A stretch of DNA of 64,000 nucleotides, taken from Tillus elongatus (Eukaryota; Arthropoda; Insecta; Coleoptera; Cleridae). Shown piece by piece: positions 18,056-31,574 of this stretch (position 1 is its first letter; each line of letters begins with the position of its first letter). The DNA is taken from NCBI GenBank assembly GCA_964006375.1, contig OZ023270.1, positions 57,414,536 to 57,478,535 on the forward strand. Reading direction: 5' to 3'. The position numbers and the translations under genes are program-made. Below the pieces are notes generated by a model. The model did no database searches. It saw only the letters and a program-made list of their open reading frames with translations, and was not told the DNA's origin.

Positions 18056-20387
18056 CACGAAGTGACGTAATGGCCATTAGAAATCTAATTAGTTAACAGG
18101 GGAATAGATCCGTACCATCCATATTTAATTTAATTTATTTTGTTATTAAAACATTCAATAAAATATAGTTTCAAGAAAACGTCGCAAGATCGGTGGAAGG
18201 GTAAGGAGTATAGCGGGTTGAGGTCGCCCAGGCGGGTCCTGCGGTATGCAAAGCGAGGAGAGCAGGGACGGATGGGCTGGTCCACTGCATACCTACGCGC
18301 ACCTCGTAGCGCATAGATTGAGAACCGTGCGAGAGCCAGGAGATCGACTGTAACGCGCTCGACAAGTTAGTTTTTTTTCAGCAGTCGCAGGGGCCGTCAC
18401 GGAGAGTAACCAGCCACCGTCCGCGTCTTGATTCTTGGTGTTTGGTTGTATTGTGTATTTCAGTAGCGAAGTCAGCAGGCCGGCCGTGGGAGTTGAGTTC
18501 TCTTTCAGCGAGCGCAGAGCCAGGTCACAGAGAGGAAGCAGCCACAGTCCGCGTCTTGATTCTTGGTGTTGGGTTTTATTGTGTATTTCAGGCCGGCCGT
18601 GGGAGAGTACGCAGCGATTCGTTAGGTGCACCAGCTTAGTAGAGTTAGCAGCTGTGGCAAGTGGAGAACGCCGTCTTCAGCAGGTCGCTTATTTCCGCTT
18701 CGTTTAGGTGGGTCGCTGTCTCTGTAGCTGTATGGTGCAGGGCCTGTATGAAAGGGGTTTTCCACGGATCGACATCTCTCTCTGGCGCGGACACCTGGGC
18801 GCGCTTGGTGGCTCGCCAGAGGTGACGTTAAAGTCCAGGTGTGGAAAAGATATTGAATGTTGTTGTGTTTGCCAGTGGTTCTATTTCAGAGAGACGGCCG
18901 CAAAGGAGCTTCGGATAAATAGGTCCATCGTTCGCTTCTGTCTGTATCCGCGGAGCGACCTGGGGGAGCCAGGGCTCGTGTTCCTGGGCTGGAGTCTTCC
19001 CGAGAGCGCGAGAGCATTAGCAAAGCGGCCGACTGCACGTTGATTTGAACCCGGGGGCGGTCTAGCCACGGTCAAATCATCCTAAAGCGGTCTCCCGTGG
19101 CGCAGCTCTCGTGCTCCTGGATCTGGACGACATCAGGGATATTTCGGGCTGCAGTAGGTCTCCACCACTCCTGGCGATCGAAACAGTCTGGCGATACCCG
19201 GTGTCCCGACCGTCCGACCGACATTATTGGGAAAACTTTGTCGTTTTCAGTCTTCGGGGGAACAGCTTTCTTTGTTTCCGTCCGTAGGCGCAAAGGGTCG
19301 CGTTCCTGGACTGGAGTCTTCCCGAGAACGCGAGAGCACTAGCGAAGCGGACGACTGCACGTTGATTTTAACCCGGGGGGCGGTCTAGCCACGGTCAAAT
19401 CATCCCAAAGCGGTCTCCCGTGGCGCAGCTCCCGTGCTCCTGGATCTGGACGACAGCAGGGATATTTCGGGCTGCAGTAGGTCTCCACCATTCCTGGCGA
19501 TCGAAACAGTCTGGCGATACCCGGTATCCCGACCGTCCTAAAGGCACCGTCTGGAGGCTGTGTTTTCTTTTAACTTGATAGTGAGGACTTCCTTTATTTT
19601 GTCGAGGGGAAATTTCCATCTCCCTAGGGAGACACTTCCTCCGGTCGTAGAGAGTCTGTATGACTGCAACGCATGCTTGAGGGTCCGAAATTAATTAAGT
19701 GATAGTAGAAAGTAGAACAAGCCGTTAGCTGATCTTGATATTGCACCTAGAGTTAGCTTTTTCACATATTGCATGCCTGCTTAAACCGACCACCTGTCCG
19801 TTGCCTTGCTTTGGCGATCCTGGGACGCTTCTGCCCGCTTATAAGCCGCGAGTTTACTACCCCTATTCGTGATACCATCCGTATAACTCGCGAATATTTC
19901 AGTTTCTGCTTCTGGTCTCTAATAAATTGATTTGTTGTCAATTAAGTTAGTTTAAACGAGGGGTATACCGAGAGAATCCCTTGTATAAATATTTCTGTGT
20001 ATATATTTTGTAAATATTTCCCCACCAATACTTTTGTAAATAGATTATTTGTTTTACACGGTATTTCATTTAAAGCTTCCCAACCAATCCACCCCAACGT
20101 AATACGTAACATCCTGATCTCTAATACATAGGCCATAATTAAGGAGTCCCGAGGGACTTCGCCTGAGGACTTAGGTGAACCCTGTCTCCACTGAAGTTTA
20201 CCCCGGGTCCGTGTAACTGTAAATAGCAACCGAGGACAGATATATAGTCCTGAGGGAGCGCAGCGTCTTCCTTTAAACCCACGCTGCTGGCGCCTGAGCA
20301 AATTCCGTAAAAAGCCGTACTGATAAGGTTATCCCGTGGGAACCTCCCCATATCAGGGAAAGATAACCTTATCCCGATTTGACCCCT

Positions 20388-20390
<3 letters not shown>
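18053..20390. mobile_element. GC-richer insert between two TA tracts, possibly a long (solo) LTR
   Basis: A 2.3-kb CpG-containing block inserted exactly between two TA microsatellites. It starts TGTCACGAAGTGACG and ends GATTTGACCCCTTAC. It contains a tandem duplication: 18970-19290 recurs from about 19292 to 19545 (shared landmarks GCGGTCTAGCCACGGTCAAA and CTGGATCTGGACGAC). A shorter duplication (CGCGTCTTGATTCTTGGTGT) lies at 18421 and 18558. The 19980-20060 stretch, with TTTTGTAAATATTT repeats, looks like the R/U5 part of insect LTRs. No coding domain was recognised. LTR identity is inferred; the other possibility is an unclassified non-coding element. Confidence 0.45.

Positions 20391-20462
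<72 letters not shown>
20391..20462. repeat. (TA)n microsatellite
   Basis: About 72 bp of pure TA. Confidence 0.95.
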
Positions 20463-20464
<2 letters not shown>

Positions 20465-20468
20465 TAGG

Positions 20469-20665
20469 TATGGCGCCACTTTGGCCAGACAGTGACGTCA
20501 CATTTCACATCTCGCCTTGTTATGTAACCTGTAAACATTCCAAGGTCAATGACCTGTTATGTCTAGGAAACTTTGGCCAGACAGTGACGTCACATGACTT
20601 GAGCCAGACAGTCACATGCAAACATTCCAAAGTGTCTAACCTATTACTTCAAATTATTCTAAGGA
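20469..20665. repeat. Duplicated segment with CRE-like palindromes
   Basis: The stretch CTTTGGCCAGACAGTGACGT occurs twice (about 20480 and 20570), each with the palindrome TGACGTCA, and with ACATTCCAA-containing sequence between. The TGACGTCA matches the CREB/ATF consensus; a regulatory role is not shown. Confidence 0.5.
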
Positions 20666-20688
20666 TATTTTTAAAAAAACCATTTGGA

Positions 20689-20758
20689 GCAGGTGAGTTT
20701 CGAACCCGGGACATTCAGATGAGGAACGACTACCTTAACCGTCGCGGCTAATCAAGCA
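20689..20758 (-). repeat. tRNA-derived sequence (SINE head or tRNA pseudogene)
   Basis: The minus strand reads GATTAGCCGCGACGGTTAAGG, resembling an A box, and about 45 nt later CCCGGGTTCGAAACTC, a near-perfect B box (GGTTCGAANCC). Spacing fits an internal RNA polymerase III promoter. I could not form all four arms convincingly, so a SINE head is more likely than a functional tRNA gene. Confidence 0.5.
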
Positions 20759-20939
20759 CTTGTTAATTTATTGTTTCAGATTTGTATATATACGACTTTT
20801 AATTAAAACAAACCATTCATAAAGCTTTTGTTATTAGACATAAGACATAATAATTAATATGTTTAATATTAGACAGACTATTAGATTTCACATAGAAATT
20901 AGCCGAACGCCACAATTGTTATATGGGTAGGTTCTAAAA

Positions 20940-21300
20940 ATAACACACAGAGGTCGTTGGCAAACAAAAGAAGGAAGTTCAGAAACAAAATAGACAACAG
21001 GTTCAAATAGGAAACCAAACTTAAATATCGTAGAGACAATAGAGGTCGCTGGCAAAACAAAGAAGGAAGCTCAGAAACAAAATGGACAACAGGTTCAACT
21101 CTTAAAAATAGGAACTTTTTTAGCCTTATGTGTGGGCGCGGCAAGTAGTTGATTTTATTTTGAAAGAGATACAGGTTCGATTCCTGATATATGCTCCTTG
21201 ATATGGTAGCGTCAAACAAATACAAAGAGGTACTGAATAACTAAACAGTAAGCTTAGAAACAATGGTTGGTTACAGGTTCAATTCCTTTCTTAGTTTTAA
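20940..21300. repeat. Short tandem-like duplication
   Basis: AAAGAAGGAAGYTCAGAAACAA-type sequence followed by GACAACAGGTTCAA recurs at about 20965 and 21060, with a weaker third copy near 21250. No coding content. Confidence 0.5.
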
Positions 21301-21365
21301 GCTAACCCCACGTGTTTAGTGTCATGTTACTCGTCTAAGTAAGCAGAATTAAAAAATGGCGACTA

Positions 21366-22580
21366 AAATAAATAAAAAACTTAAAACCCTTATCGCGGAA
21401 GATCCGTGAGATGTACTATAGAACCAACACATGCACGGTGTTAAGGAGGTCAAATCAAAGTGGAATATACAATAAAATGACCACTTCCGGTCTAAACTTT
21501 AAATCCTTATATCTTTTGAACGGAAAGTGATAGAAATGAACTGACTTCAAAAATGTATGTTTCATAACAAGCTCTACAAGAAAATGAGATAAAAAACTTT
21601 AAACCCTTATCGCGGAAGATCCGTGAGATGTACGAGAGAACCAACACATGCACGGTGTTAAGGAGGTCAAATCAAAGTGGAATATACAATAAAATGGCAA
21701 CTTCCGGTCTTAACTTTAAATCCTTATATCTTTTGAACGGAAAGTGATAGAAAGGAACCGACTTCAAAAATGTATGTTTCATAACAAGCTCTACAAGAAA
21801 ATGAGATAAAAAACTTTAAACCCTTATCGCGGAAGATCCGTGAGATGTACGAGAGAACCAACACATGCACGGTGTTAAGGAGGCCAAATCAAAGTGGAAT
21901 ATACAATAAAATGACCACTTCCGGTCTAAACTTTAAATCCTTATATCTTTTGAATGGAAAGTGATAGAAAGGAACCGGCTTCAAAAATATATCGTTTCGT
22001 AACAAGGTCTACAAGAAAATGAGATAAAAAACTTTAAACCCTTATCGCGGAAGATCGGTGAGATGTACGCTGGAAATAATACATGCACGGTGTTAAGGAG
22101 GTCAAATCAAAGTGGAATATACAATAAAATGGCCACTTCCGGTCTAAACTTTAAATCGTTATATCTTTTGAACTGAAAGTGATAGAAAGGAACCGACTTC
22201 AAAAACGTATGTTTCTTAACAAGGTCTACAAGAAACTGAGATAAAAAACCTCAAACCCTTATCGCGGAAGATCGGTGAGATGTACGATACAACCAATACA
22301 TGCACGGTGTTAAGGAGGCCAAACCAAATTGGAATATACAATAAAATGGCCACTTCCGGTCTAAACTTTAAATCGTTATATCTTTTGAACGGAAAGTGAT
22401 AGAAAGGAACCGACTTCAAAAATGAATGTTTCGTAACAAGGTCTACAAGAAACTGAGATAAAAAACTTCAAACCCTTATCACGGAAGATCGGCGAGATGT
22501 ACGATAGAACCAATACATACACGCTGTTCAGCAAAGCAAACTCTAATAGCATATTCAATAAAAATGTTACTTCCGGTAGA
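21366..22580. repeat. 217-bp satellite, about 5.6 copies
   Basis: The landmark CGCGGAAGATCCGTGAGATG occurs at 21394, 21611, 21828, 22046, 22263 and (as CACGGAAG) 22480: periods of 217, 217, 218, 217 and 217 bp. Other constant parts are ATGCACGGTGTTAAGGAGG and CTTCCGGTCTAAACTTTAAA. The last copy decays after 22560. Non-coding. Confidence 0.95.
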
Positions 22581-22959
22581 CACTTCCGGTATAGCCGTTC
22601 TTAGAGCTACATACATGTGTGACACCTCAAAATCATCGTCTTGTTGAACAGAAGAAATATAATATTTAAGTAAGTCAGAACAAGCTGTGTTAACACCTAA
22701 AAACAACACACTCTCTCTTAGACTTAATGAAGTTACTTTCAGAGAAAATTTCAACCATACCATAAAGAACAGTATTCAATAGCGTATTTAAATGTTGACT
22801 ACATCAAGTGATGCGTGCTACAGACAAATTTTAGTACACCCTCTTAGACTTATTGAAGTTGACGGCACAGGCAGCTGTCAAGCGTACCTAACAAACCAAA
22901 GTAAATATGTCTTGAAGAACAGTCTTCAATTGCCCTAAACCAACACATCTCTATCATTT

Positions 22960-24345
22960 CAGAGTAATCTTAGTCATGTGACCAGTTAAACTAAGTATCT
23001 TGAAGTGTAGCTTTTATGTTTATGAGATATAAAATAAGAAAAACAAAGAGTTAATTGTCTATTACAACAACAAGCAGAAGGGGTTGACTTGGTACCTACA
23101 GCTGCTACATACTTGGTAAAAATGGGTGCCACTAGCATTTCAGAGTAATTTTAATCACACAACACTCTAACTAACTGTCTTGAGATGTGGCTTTTATGTG
23201 TTAATATGGGTGGAAATAACAAAACTAAAGAGTTGATTGTCTATTACAACTGTCAGCTAAAGAAGCATTTAGGTAGCCGGAATACCGATATCCTAAATAT
23301 TTCAAGAGTAATCTTAGTCATACAAGACTCTCAACTAACTGTCTTGAGATGTGGCTTTATGTGTCATTGGTTGGAAAATAAGAAAACTAAAGAGTTGATT
23401 GGCTATTACAACGGTCAGCTGAAGAAACATTTAGGTAGCCAGAATACCGATACCCTAAATATTTCAACCGAAGGAGTCCACTTAAAGTCATCTCCAGGGA
23501 GCCGGAATACTGGCCCCCTAGAAGTGTCGGAAGCAACATTTCAATTAACACCAACAACCGCTAAATACTTGTTGGACTTTAGTATGTTTGGTATTAAATG
23601 CGGTTTGCTACATAAGCATTCATTTTTATGAAAAACTCAACAATTTTTATTTCTGCGTAAGCGAATTTAATCAGAAAGAACCAATCTTCAAGAAACCGAA
23701 AAAAGAGGATAAGAACATTAAGAATAAACATTCCGATACCGAAATGATCCTAAACACACCATATGATGCAAATTCTGTAAATCTCTTTAACAGAAGAAAA
23801 ACAGAAGTCAAACACCGTAAGACAAATAGAACCGACGCACATAACAGATGTGTCTGAGGAGAAACGTATTCAGAACCTTATTGAGTTTACTAAGTTTTAA
23901 GTATACGAATATAACAGTCTATATACCAACCGACCAGAGCAACACAACTAACCAACCAACTGTTTTTGAGGTGTAACCTTTATGTATGTATGTAATTTAA
24001 TTTTCGATGGTGTAAAATAAAATTAAAAAGTGTGATATAGGCAAAATAAGAAAACCAAAGATTTAATTGCCTATCACAACAAGCTGACCGAACAGTGGGA
24101 CCAACGGAATACCGATATCTTAAATATTTCAACGGAAGGAACCCACTGAGAGTCATCTCCAGGGGATCGGAATACCGATGCCCTAGAAATGTCGGAGGCA
24201 ACATTTCCAGTAACACCTAGAACAGCTACATACTTGGTAAAAGTGGGTGGAGCTCAGACTGTAAACGACTTGATAGGTGGTACATATGTTTACAAAGATT
24301 TGATTCTAAAGTTAGCCTGTCGGGATATCCAAGCATTTCTATGAA
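22960..24345 (+). pseudogene. Degenerate tandem copies of a KilA-N-like coding region
   Basis: The plus strand repeatedly encodes NKKTKELIGYYN-like peptides (about 23035-23070, 23218-23250, 23378-23411, 24043-24078). Some are followed by LKKHLGSQNTDTLNIST and by TPRTATYLVKVGGAQTVNDL, then GTYVYKDLILKLACRDIQAF (24278-24342). The W/K-TKELI motif followed by a GTYVHPDL-like motif is the signature of KilA-N domains, DNA-binding domains common in large DNA viruses of insects and in some mobile elements. The longest open stretch is 23185-23631 (148 residues), containing two copies. Frames change between copies and stops are common, so no working gene is present. Whether it came from a virus, a Polinton-like element or a host family cannot be told here. 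Confidence 0.45.
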
Positions 24346-24979
24346 AACGCAACCAGCCAACTAACCAACCAACCCACGTTGAGGGGTGTAGAGATAGCAA
24401 GCTACCTACAAGTGGTCCCTCTGAATATATGTGATGTTAATGATAGATTAAGAGATTTAAGTGGCACGTGTTTGTATTGAAGGCTTGCAAGCTACGTACA
24501 AGTGTCTAAATATGTGATGGTGATGACGGGTCACAAACAACATTCTTTACTTTTCTGAATAGCAAGTGAGCAACCCCCTTGTCGAACCCCTCCGAGCTAA
24601 AGGTAAACCCCACCCCGTCTTTAGGGATGGAGTAGTGTAAACGATGAAATATTAGATCCAACAGAAGCCCTGGACAACTCGATGTTTATATTCGATGATG
24701 TAGCTTGTAACAAACAAGATAAAATAAGACCATAGCATACTTTAGTATGGACAGACATAAGAATATTGATTCATTCTATCTCTGTCAAACATATACTCGA
24801 ACAACCAAACATCTGGTACGTAACAACACAAATGTTGTGTTATCAAGCAAAATGAAACCAATTTAAAACATGTGTACGACGATCATATGACCACCGATAT
24901 GGACTTTAAACAATTTTAAAAATATATGCTACCAATGTTGGAAAGATAAATGTTGTGCAAGACTAAAGGTTAGCAGATA

Positions 24980-25245
24980 CTAATCGTTTTAACCTTCACT
25001 GCTGCCTACCTACTGAACCTTAGCAGATACTCCTCGTCTTAATATTCGACAGACAACACAACTTATTGTTTTCACCTTCACTGTTGGCTACCGACTGAAC
25101 CTTAGCGGACGCTCCTCGTCTTAATATTCGACAAACAACACAGACAACACAACTTATTGTTTTCACCTTCACTGTTGGTTAACGACTGAACCTTAGTGGA
25201 CGCTTCACGTCTTAATATTCAACAGACAACAACGACAGCTGTCAT
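24980..25245. repeat. ~90-bp tandem repeat, about 3 copies
   Basis: Units share CACCTTCACTGTTGGC and CTGAACCTTAGCGGACGCTC followed by CGTCTTAATATTCGACA. Unit length varies because a short ACACAGACAACACA piece is repeated in one copy. Confidence 0.8.
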
Positions 25246-25435
25246 ACAGCTGTCTGACATGACAGACAGCTGTCTAACACAGCTGTCTAACACAGCTGTC
25301 TAACACAGCTGTCTAACACAGCTGTCTAACACAGCTGTCTAACAGCTGTTTAACACAGCTGTCTAACACAGCTGTCTAACACAGCTGTTTAACACAGCTG
25401 TCTAACACAGCTGTCTAATAGGGCAGACATATGTC
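25246..25435. repeat. 13-bp minisatellite ACAGCTGTCTAAC
   Basis: About a dozen units of 13 bp, each with the palindrome CAGCTG (an E-box). The array grades into variant units (ATGTCTAACAC, ATGTCTAGCAG) to about 25470. Confidence 0.9.
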
Positions 25436-25568
25436 TAACACATGTCTAGCAGATGTGTAACAGTCACTCTTTTGCGGAACATAAGCTGAATGTTTTTAAG
25501 TCAAACAAGAAGAAAACAATTTAAAACACATCTACGATGACCATGAGGCAGCCTACATGGACTTTGAA

Positions 25569-25927
25569 CAATTTTTAAAAATAGATGCGGCCAGGTTAGT
25601 TGATTAACCATCCAGGTCAGTCACAGCTGACGCTATAAATAAAAACGATGCTGGAAGCGAGTGACGTCACAAGAAACGGTGGTGCATGTGCCCTAGCTGA
25701 CCCGACCATTCCACCACCCCGACTCTTAGCTGACCCGACTGGTCCACCACCTTGTCATGGAGCTAACCCGGTATTAACCTGGAAAGCTTAGAGGTCTAAC
25801 CTGGGCACATGCACCACCGTTTCTTGTGACGTCACTCGCTTCCAGCATCGTTTTTATTTATAGCGTCAGCTGTGACTGACCTGGATGGTTAATCAACTAA
25901 CCTGGCCGCATCTATTTTTAAAAATTG
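25569..25927. mobile_element. Fold-back element with perfect 125-bp inverted arms
   Basis: Arms 25569-25693 and 25803-25927 are exact inverted copies by eye, with a 109-bp spacer. The spacer has internally repeated TAGCTGACCCGAC motifs. Each arm holds the palindrome TGACGTCA, CAGCTG, and a TATAAATA motif. No target duplication is evident. It could be a MITE or a recent inverted duplication. Confidence 0.75.
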
Positions 25928-26864
25928 TGAATTTCACTGCTATTGCTTTTGGAAAACCATTTCTCCCAAAAATGCATACCATATCTGAATCTGGTTCCGT
26001 AGAAACAATACTGCTCAGAGGAGTATCATCGTCAGAAAAATGCCTATCCTTTGGTTTAAACTTCGTTTAAAAAATTTTGCAAGGTGGAAATTCTTCTATT
26101 GAGGAGGCTTAAGTTTCTCATTCTAAAGATGACGTTGTTGGCTTGCGTGGCTTGCAAGTGTTCTTCTTAGGTTTTCCAGTGATGCCACTGGTCCCAGGTG
26201 TGCATATGTGTATGTATACATAGAAAGTTTCACAAGAAATTTCAGTGGTTATGGAAATAACTAAAAATTAAATTGTTTTTTAATTGATAACATATACAGT
26301 AACAAATTTAATAACTGCATCGATTTCTTCAGCTATCGGCACATAAAAAATACAGTATTCTGCGAAAAATGCCAGTCCAACTGCAGATTTGTAGTACATT
26401 GTTGCAGATACCTGCTGAGTAAATAAAATTAGGAGATCCATCTTAAATTTTCTCAGAAAATTCTTCTGCCGACTTCGTTCTAGTAAAAGGCTACAAGTCT
26501 GTAAGATGCCGGCTAACTAAATTAAGAATAATTTATTACTCTGATACCAACAGTTTGCTCCTCCTTCTAAGAACAAAAATTGCATAAAATGAAATCTGTT
26601 ATAAATGTTACAATAGCTTTTAGTAACGGTGATTACACTGTTACGAATACCGTTCGGTAATACCAGAATGATGCCACTTTTACTCTTGAAAACTTTGATT
26701 CAGTATATCAATATGTTCCCAGTGTGAGATGTTTCTAATGTATTGTTTAAAATAATAAAGCGTGCAACACACAGGGTCTCCTAAACGTGGGGGAGTCACA
26801 AGAGATCTCATAGGCGAAATATGATGTTTTACAAAATACACCCTTTTAGTTTTTTTTTTCAAAT
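25928..26864. other. No recognisable feature
   Basis: AT-rich, no domain recognised in any frame. Confidence 0.5.
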
Positions 26865-26919
26865 GAGCGCGAACTAGGACCCCTAGAGTTCATATCGCGG
26901 ATCAGTTTCAATTTATATA
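26865..26919 (-). repeat. Composite repeat block A, adjoining mariner 1
   Basis: Contains GCGCGAACTAGGACCCCTAG and ATCAGTTTCAATTTATATAT, the inverted form of block A reading into a TA run. Confidence 0.7.
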
Positions 26920-26921
26920 TA

Positions 26922-29085
26922 CAGTGCTTTCATTTCAAAACTAGGCACCCTTAATAATTTCTTTATCAAGGAAATCTGGTTTAAAATAAATAACAAGTCA
27001 ATTGGGATTTCGAGGGGCACGTTCAAAAACAGTATTTTTGGAATTTTACTTTACCACCTAAGTCCCAGTCACCCCAACTTTATAATTTTAAATGACACCC
27101 CCTAGCTTGAAATACATCATTTTAAAGGTATTTAAAATCCTAATCCAACGGCGTTTACGAAATTTAAATCCACCGCCAAGTTTTGAATTTAGAAGGAGAA
27201 AACCTCAGGAAATTCGGAATATTTAAAAAAAATGTATTTAATAGTTTTAGACAAACTACTTTATTAAGTGCTCAAAGTGCCATCTGTTGTTAGCTAAACA
27301 ATAAAATATTCGATCGACGAATTCTCGTCTAACGTTTTGAAATGTTTCTGTAGTAATTTGTCGGCAAGCTTGGGTGATCCTATCTTTAGAACCTGAATAT
27401 TCTCTGGTGGAGGATGATGGTACATAACTGATTTCAAATAACCCCAAAGCAAGAAGTCCAGTTGTGTTAAGCGTGGAGATCTGGCGGCCCATTCCAGGGC
27501 GCCTCGTCTGCCAATCCATTTGTCGGGAAATCTTTGATTAAGCCACTCGCGAACACGTAAGGCATAGTGTGGTGGTGCACCGTCCTATTGATAGTGCAAA
27601 TTTTGTTCATTCAGCAGTGGGTTGTCTTCTTTATTAAGTTGGTTTTCTAAGGACTCTGTTATGAGTGGCTCAATATAGTTTTCCAAAAAATTTAAATACA
27701 AGAATTCCCGCCCAGAATTAATTTTTTGTGGAAACTGTGTATGACCCTCTACGAACACACTTGGATTATCCCAATATCTACAGTTGTGTTTATTAACAAA
27801 ACCACTCAGAAAGAACGTTGATCCATCACTAAAGCAAATATTCTTTACCAAATTCCTATCGTCTTGAATTCTGGCAGTCATTAATTCACAGAATTTAATC
27901 CTTCTATCATAATCATCCTTGTCGAGTTCATGAAGAATGGTAAATTTATAAGGAAAGAACTTGTAAAGTTTTAAAACTTTATGTATGGAACCGACGGAAA
28001 TATTCGTTAATGCAGCGACTTTTGGAATTGAAGTCGTAGATTCAGCGGCAAAACATCCTAAAACCTCAATTTGTGCAACTTCGTTAAGAACTCGTCGTTG
28101 GTTATTTGCTTTGTTACACACTGAGCCAGTTTCTTCAAGTTTTCGTGCAAGACTTAGCACATGTTGCTGTCCCAAATTTTTTTCAGGATGCCTTTCGTTG
28201 AAAACTCGGGCGGTATTACGAGCACACCTATTCTGAGCACATTGCAAGTAAATTATTTCAACTCTTTCTTTTGTAGTGTAAACTATGATTGTTAGTTTTA
28301 TTTAACTTTAATATTTTAAACTGAAGTGATTTAAATGATTTTGAAGTTTTCAAATTTTAAAAATTTAATCACAACAGACTCGGTTTTAACTCGTTGCAGT
28401 CGTCAAGAAATCGAACACTAAATACGAATAAGTAACAAAGTTATCCAGAAAGTAAAACTGGCTCATTTTATCTGAAATTTATCGTTAAATTAGACCTGGG
28501 CGTTAGCGTTCCCATATCACCTCGTACCAGGAAAATTGATAGATGCAAATGGCACCGGGGAGCTAAATCCGCAACAGCATTACGCTCAGAAAAATTACTG
28601 ATAAAAACAATTCAAATGTTAGAAAAAAAGTAAACAGTCGACTATTTTATTGTTTAGCTAACAACGGAGGGCACTTTGATCACTTAATAAAGTAGGTTTT
28701 TGTCTTAAACTATTTTTTTTAATATTCCGAATTTGATTACTTTTTTTCCTTATAAATTTAAAAGTTGGCGGTGGATTTAAATTTCGTGCATGCCGTTGGA
28801 TTAGGATTTTTAATACATTTAAAATGATGTATCTCAAGGTGGATTTAAATTTCGTGCATGCCGTTGGATTAGGATTTTTAATACATTTAAAATGATGTAT
28901 CTCAAGCTAGGGGGTGTCATTTAAAATTATAAAGTTGGGGTGACTGGGCCTTAGGGGATGAAAAGTAAAATTCCGAAAATACTGTTTTTAAACGTGACCC
29001 TCGAAATCCTAATTGACCTGTTTTTTTTAACCAGATTTCCTTGATGAGGAAATTATTAAGGGCGGTTAGTTTTGAAATGAAAGTA

Positions 29086-29088
<3 letters not shown>
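26922..29088 (-). mobile_element. Mariner 1: IS630-Tc1-mariner element, DUF4817 type, long inverted repeats
   Basis: The element starts CAGTGCTTTCATTTCAAAAC (26922) and ends TTTTGAAATGAAAGTACTG (29088), with TA on both sides as target duplication. Inverted repeats extend roughly 390-450 bp inward (about 26922-27310 and 28637-29088). The right arm has an extra ~68-bp tandem duplication (about 28766-28903). A broken transposase occupies the minus strand between them. Confidence 0.85.
27256..28279 (-). pseudogene. Mariner 1 transposase, one stop, one frameshift, start codon lost
   Basis: Begins VYTTKERVEIIYLQCAQN, where the expected initiator is ATA near 28279, then the helix-turn-helix with ARVFNERHPEKNLGQQHVL and ARKLEETGSV, characteristic of DUF4817 transposases. 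The first catalytic motif is ICFSDGSTFFL. A TAG replaces a Gln codon just before DGAPPHYALRV (stop at 27585-27587). The second and third catalytic Asp codons lie at 27582-27584 and 27456-27458, exactly 41 residues apart. Downstream a frameshift precedes the conserved C-terminal NVRREFVDRI and HFEHLIK. The protein would cut the element out at TA sites; this copy is dead. Confidence 0.85.

Positions 29089-29170
<82 letters not shown>
29089..29170. repeat. (TA)n microsatellite
   Basis: About 82 bp of pure TA immediately after the right end of mariner 1. Confidence 0.95.
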
Positions 29171-29173
<3 letters not shown>

Positions 29174-29795
29174 TTCTGTGCTGAAATTAAATTAGGGGTT
29201 AAATGTGCGGAAGCGAAACATTGGTGACAAAAATTTCGAATTTTTTTTGCTAAAAAAGTCTCAAAACATATAGAAAACTTCATTCTGGAAAGAAAATTTG
29301 TTTGTGTGTCGGTCGGTCTGTTGCCATGTACGTCTGCCTGTTACTAAGTGAAGTAACTTTCGAACGAATTGAGATATCATCTTTGAATTTGGTATCCGAT
29401 TAGCACCTAACAAAGGAACGCTTCGATTTGTTTTGTATAAGATTGCGTCAGGGGGTGGGCGATAAATTAGGAGTTATTTGGTGAAAATTGATTTTTTTTT
29501 CAATAAAAATTCGAGTAATATAACGTTTCAAAATTTTATGGGTACAGAAATACAAATATTTTCTTTCTGGTCAAGTCATGGGCCCTAAATTCATTCCATG
29601 AACATGTTTTTCTGCAGAGAATAAATTATTACAGCTATGTGGAAGTTATAATTTAATTTGCAGTACTATTTTACTTTAACGCGTGAAATAAGTCTGGGTA
29701 GCTTTGGATTCTTTTTGGTCTGCCGGTTTTTCAAATTATTTAGAAACACACAGTCTTAGGTCGCCTCCCTGCAAAAGCTGTATATATTTCAAAAA
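29171..29795. other. No recognisable feature
   Basis: AT-rich; the stretch after 29171 does not match block B, unlike the other TA tracts. Confidence 0.45.

Positions 29796-31574
<1,779 letters not shown>

Noticed and set aside
18293..19619. Several frames of 60-120 residues in the GC-richer insert
   Set aside because: Frames are open mainly because of higher GC and internal duplication; no conserved domain, and both strands are equally open.
22479..22763. Minus-strand 94-residue frame with ALRTAIPEVSTG
   Set aside because: Partly satellite sequence; I could not relate it to any family.
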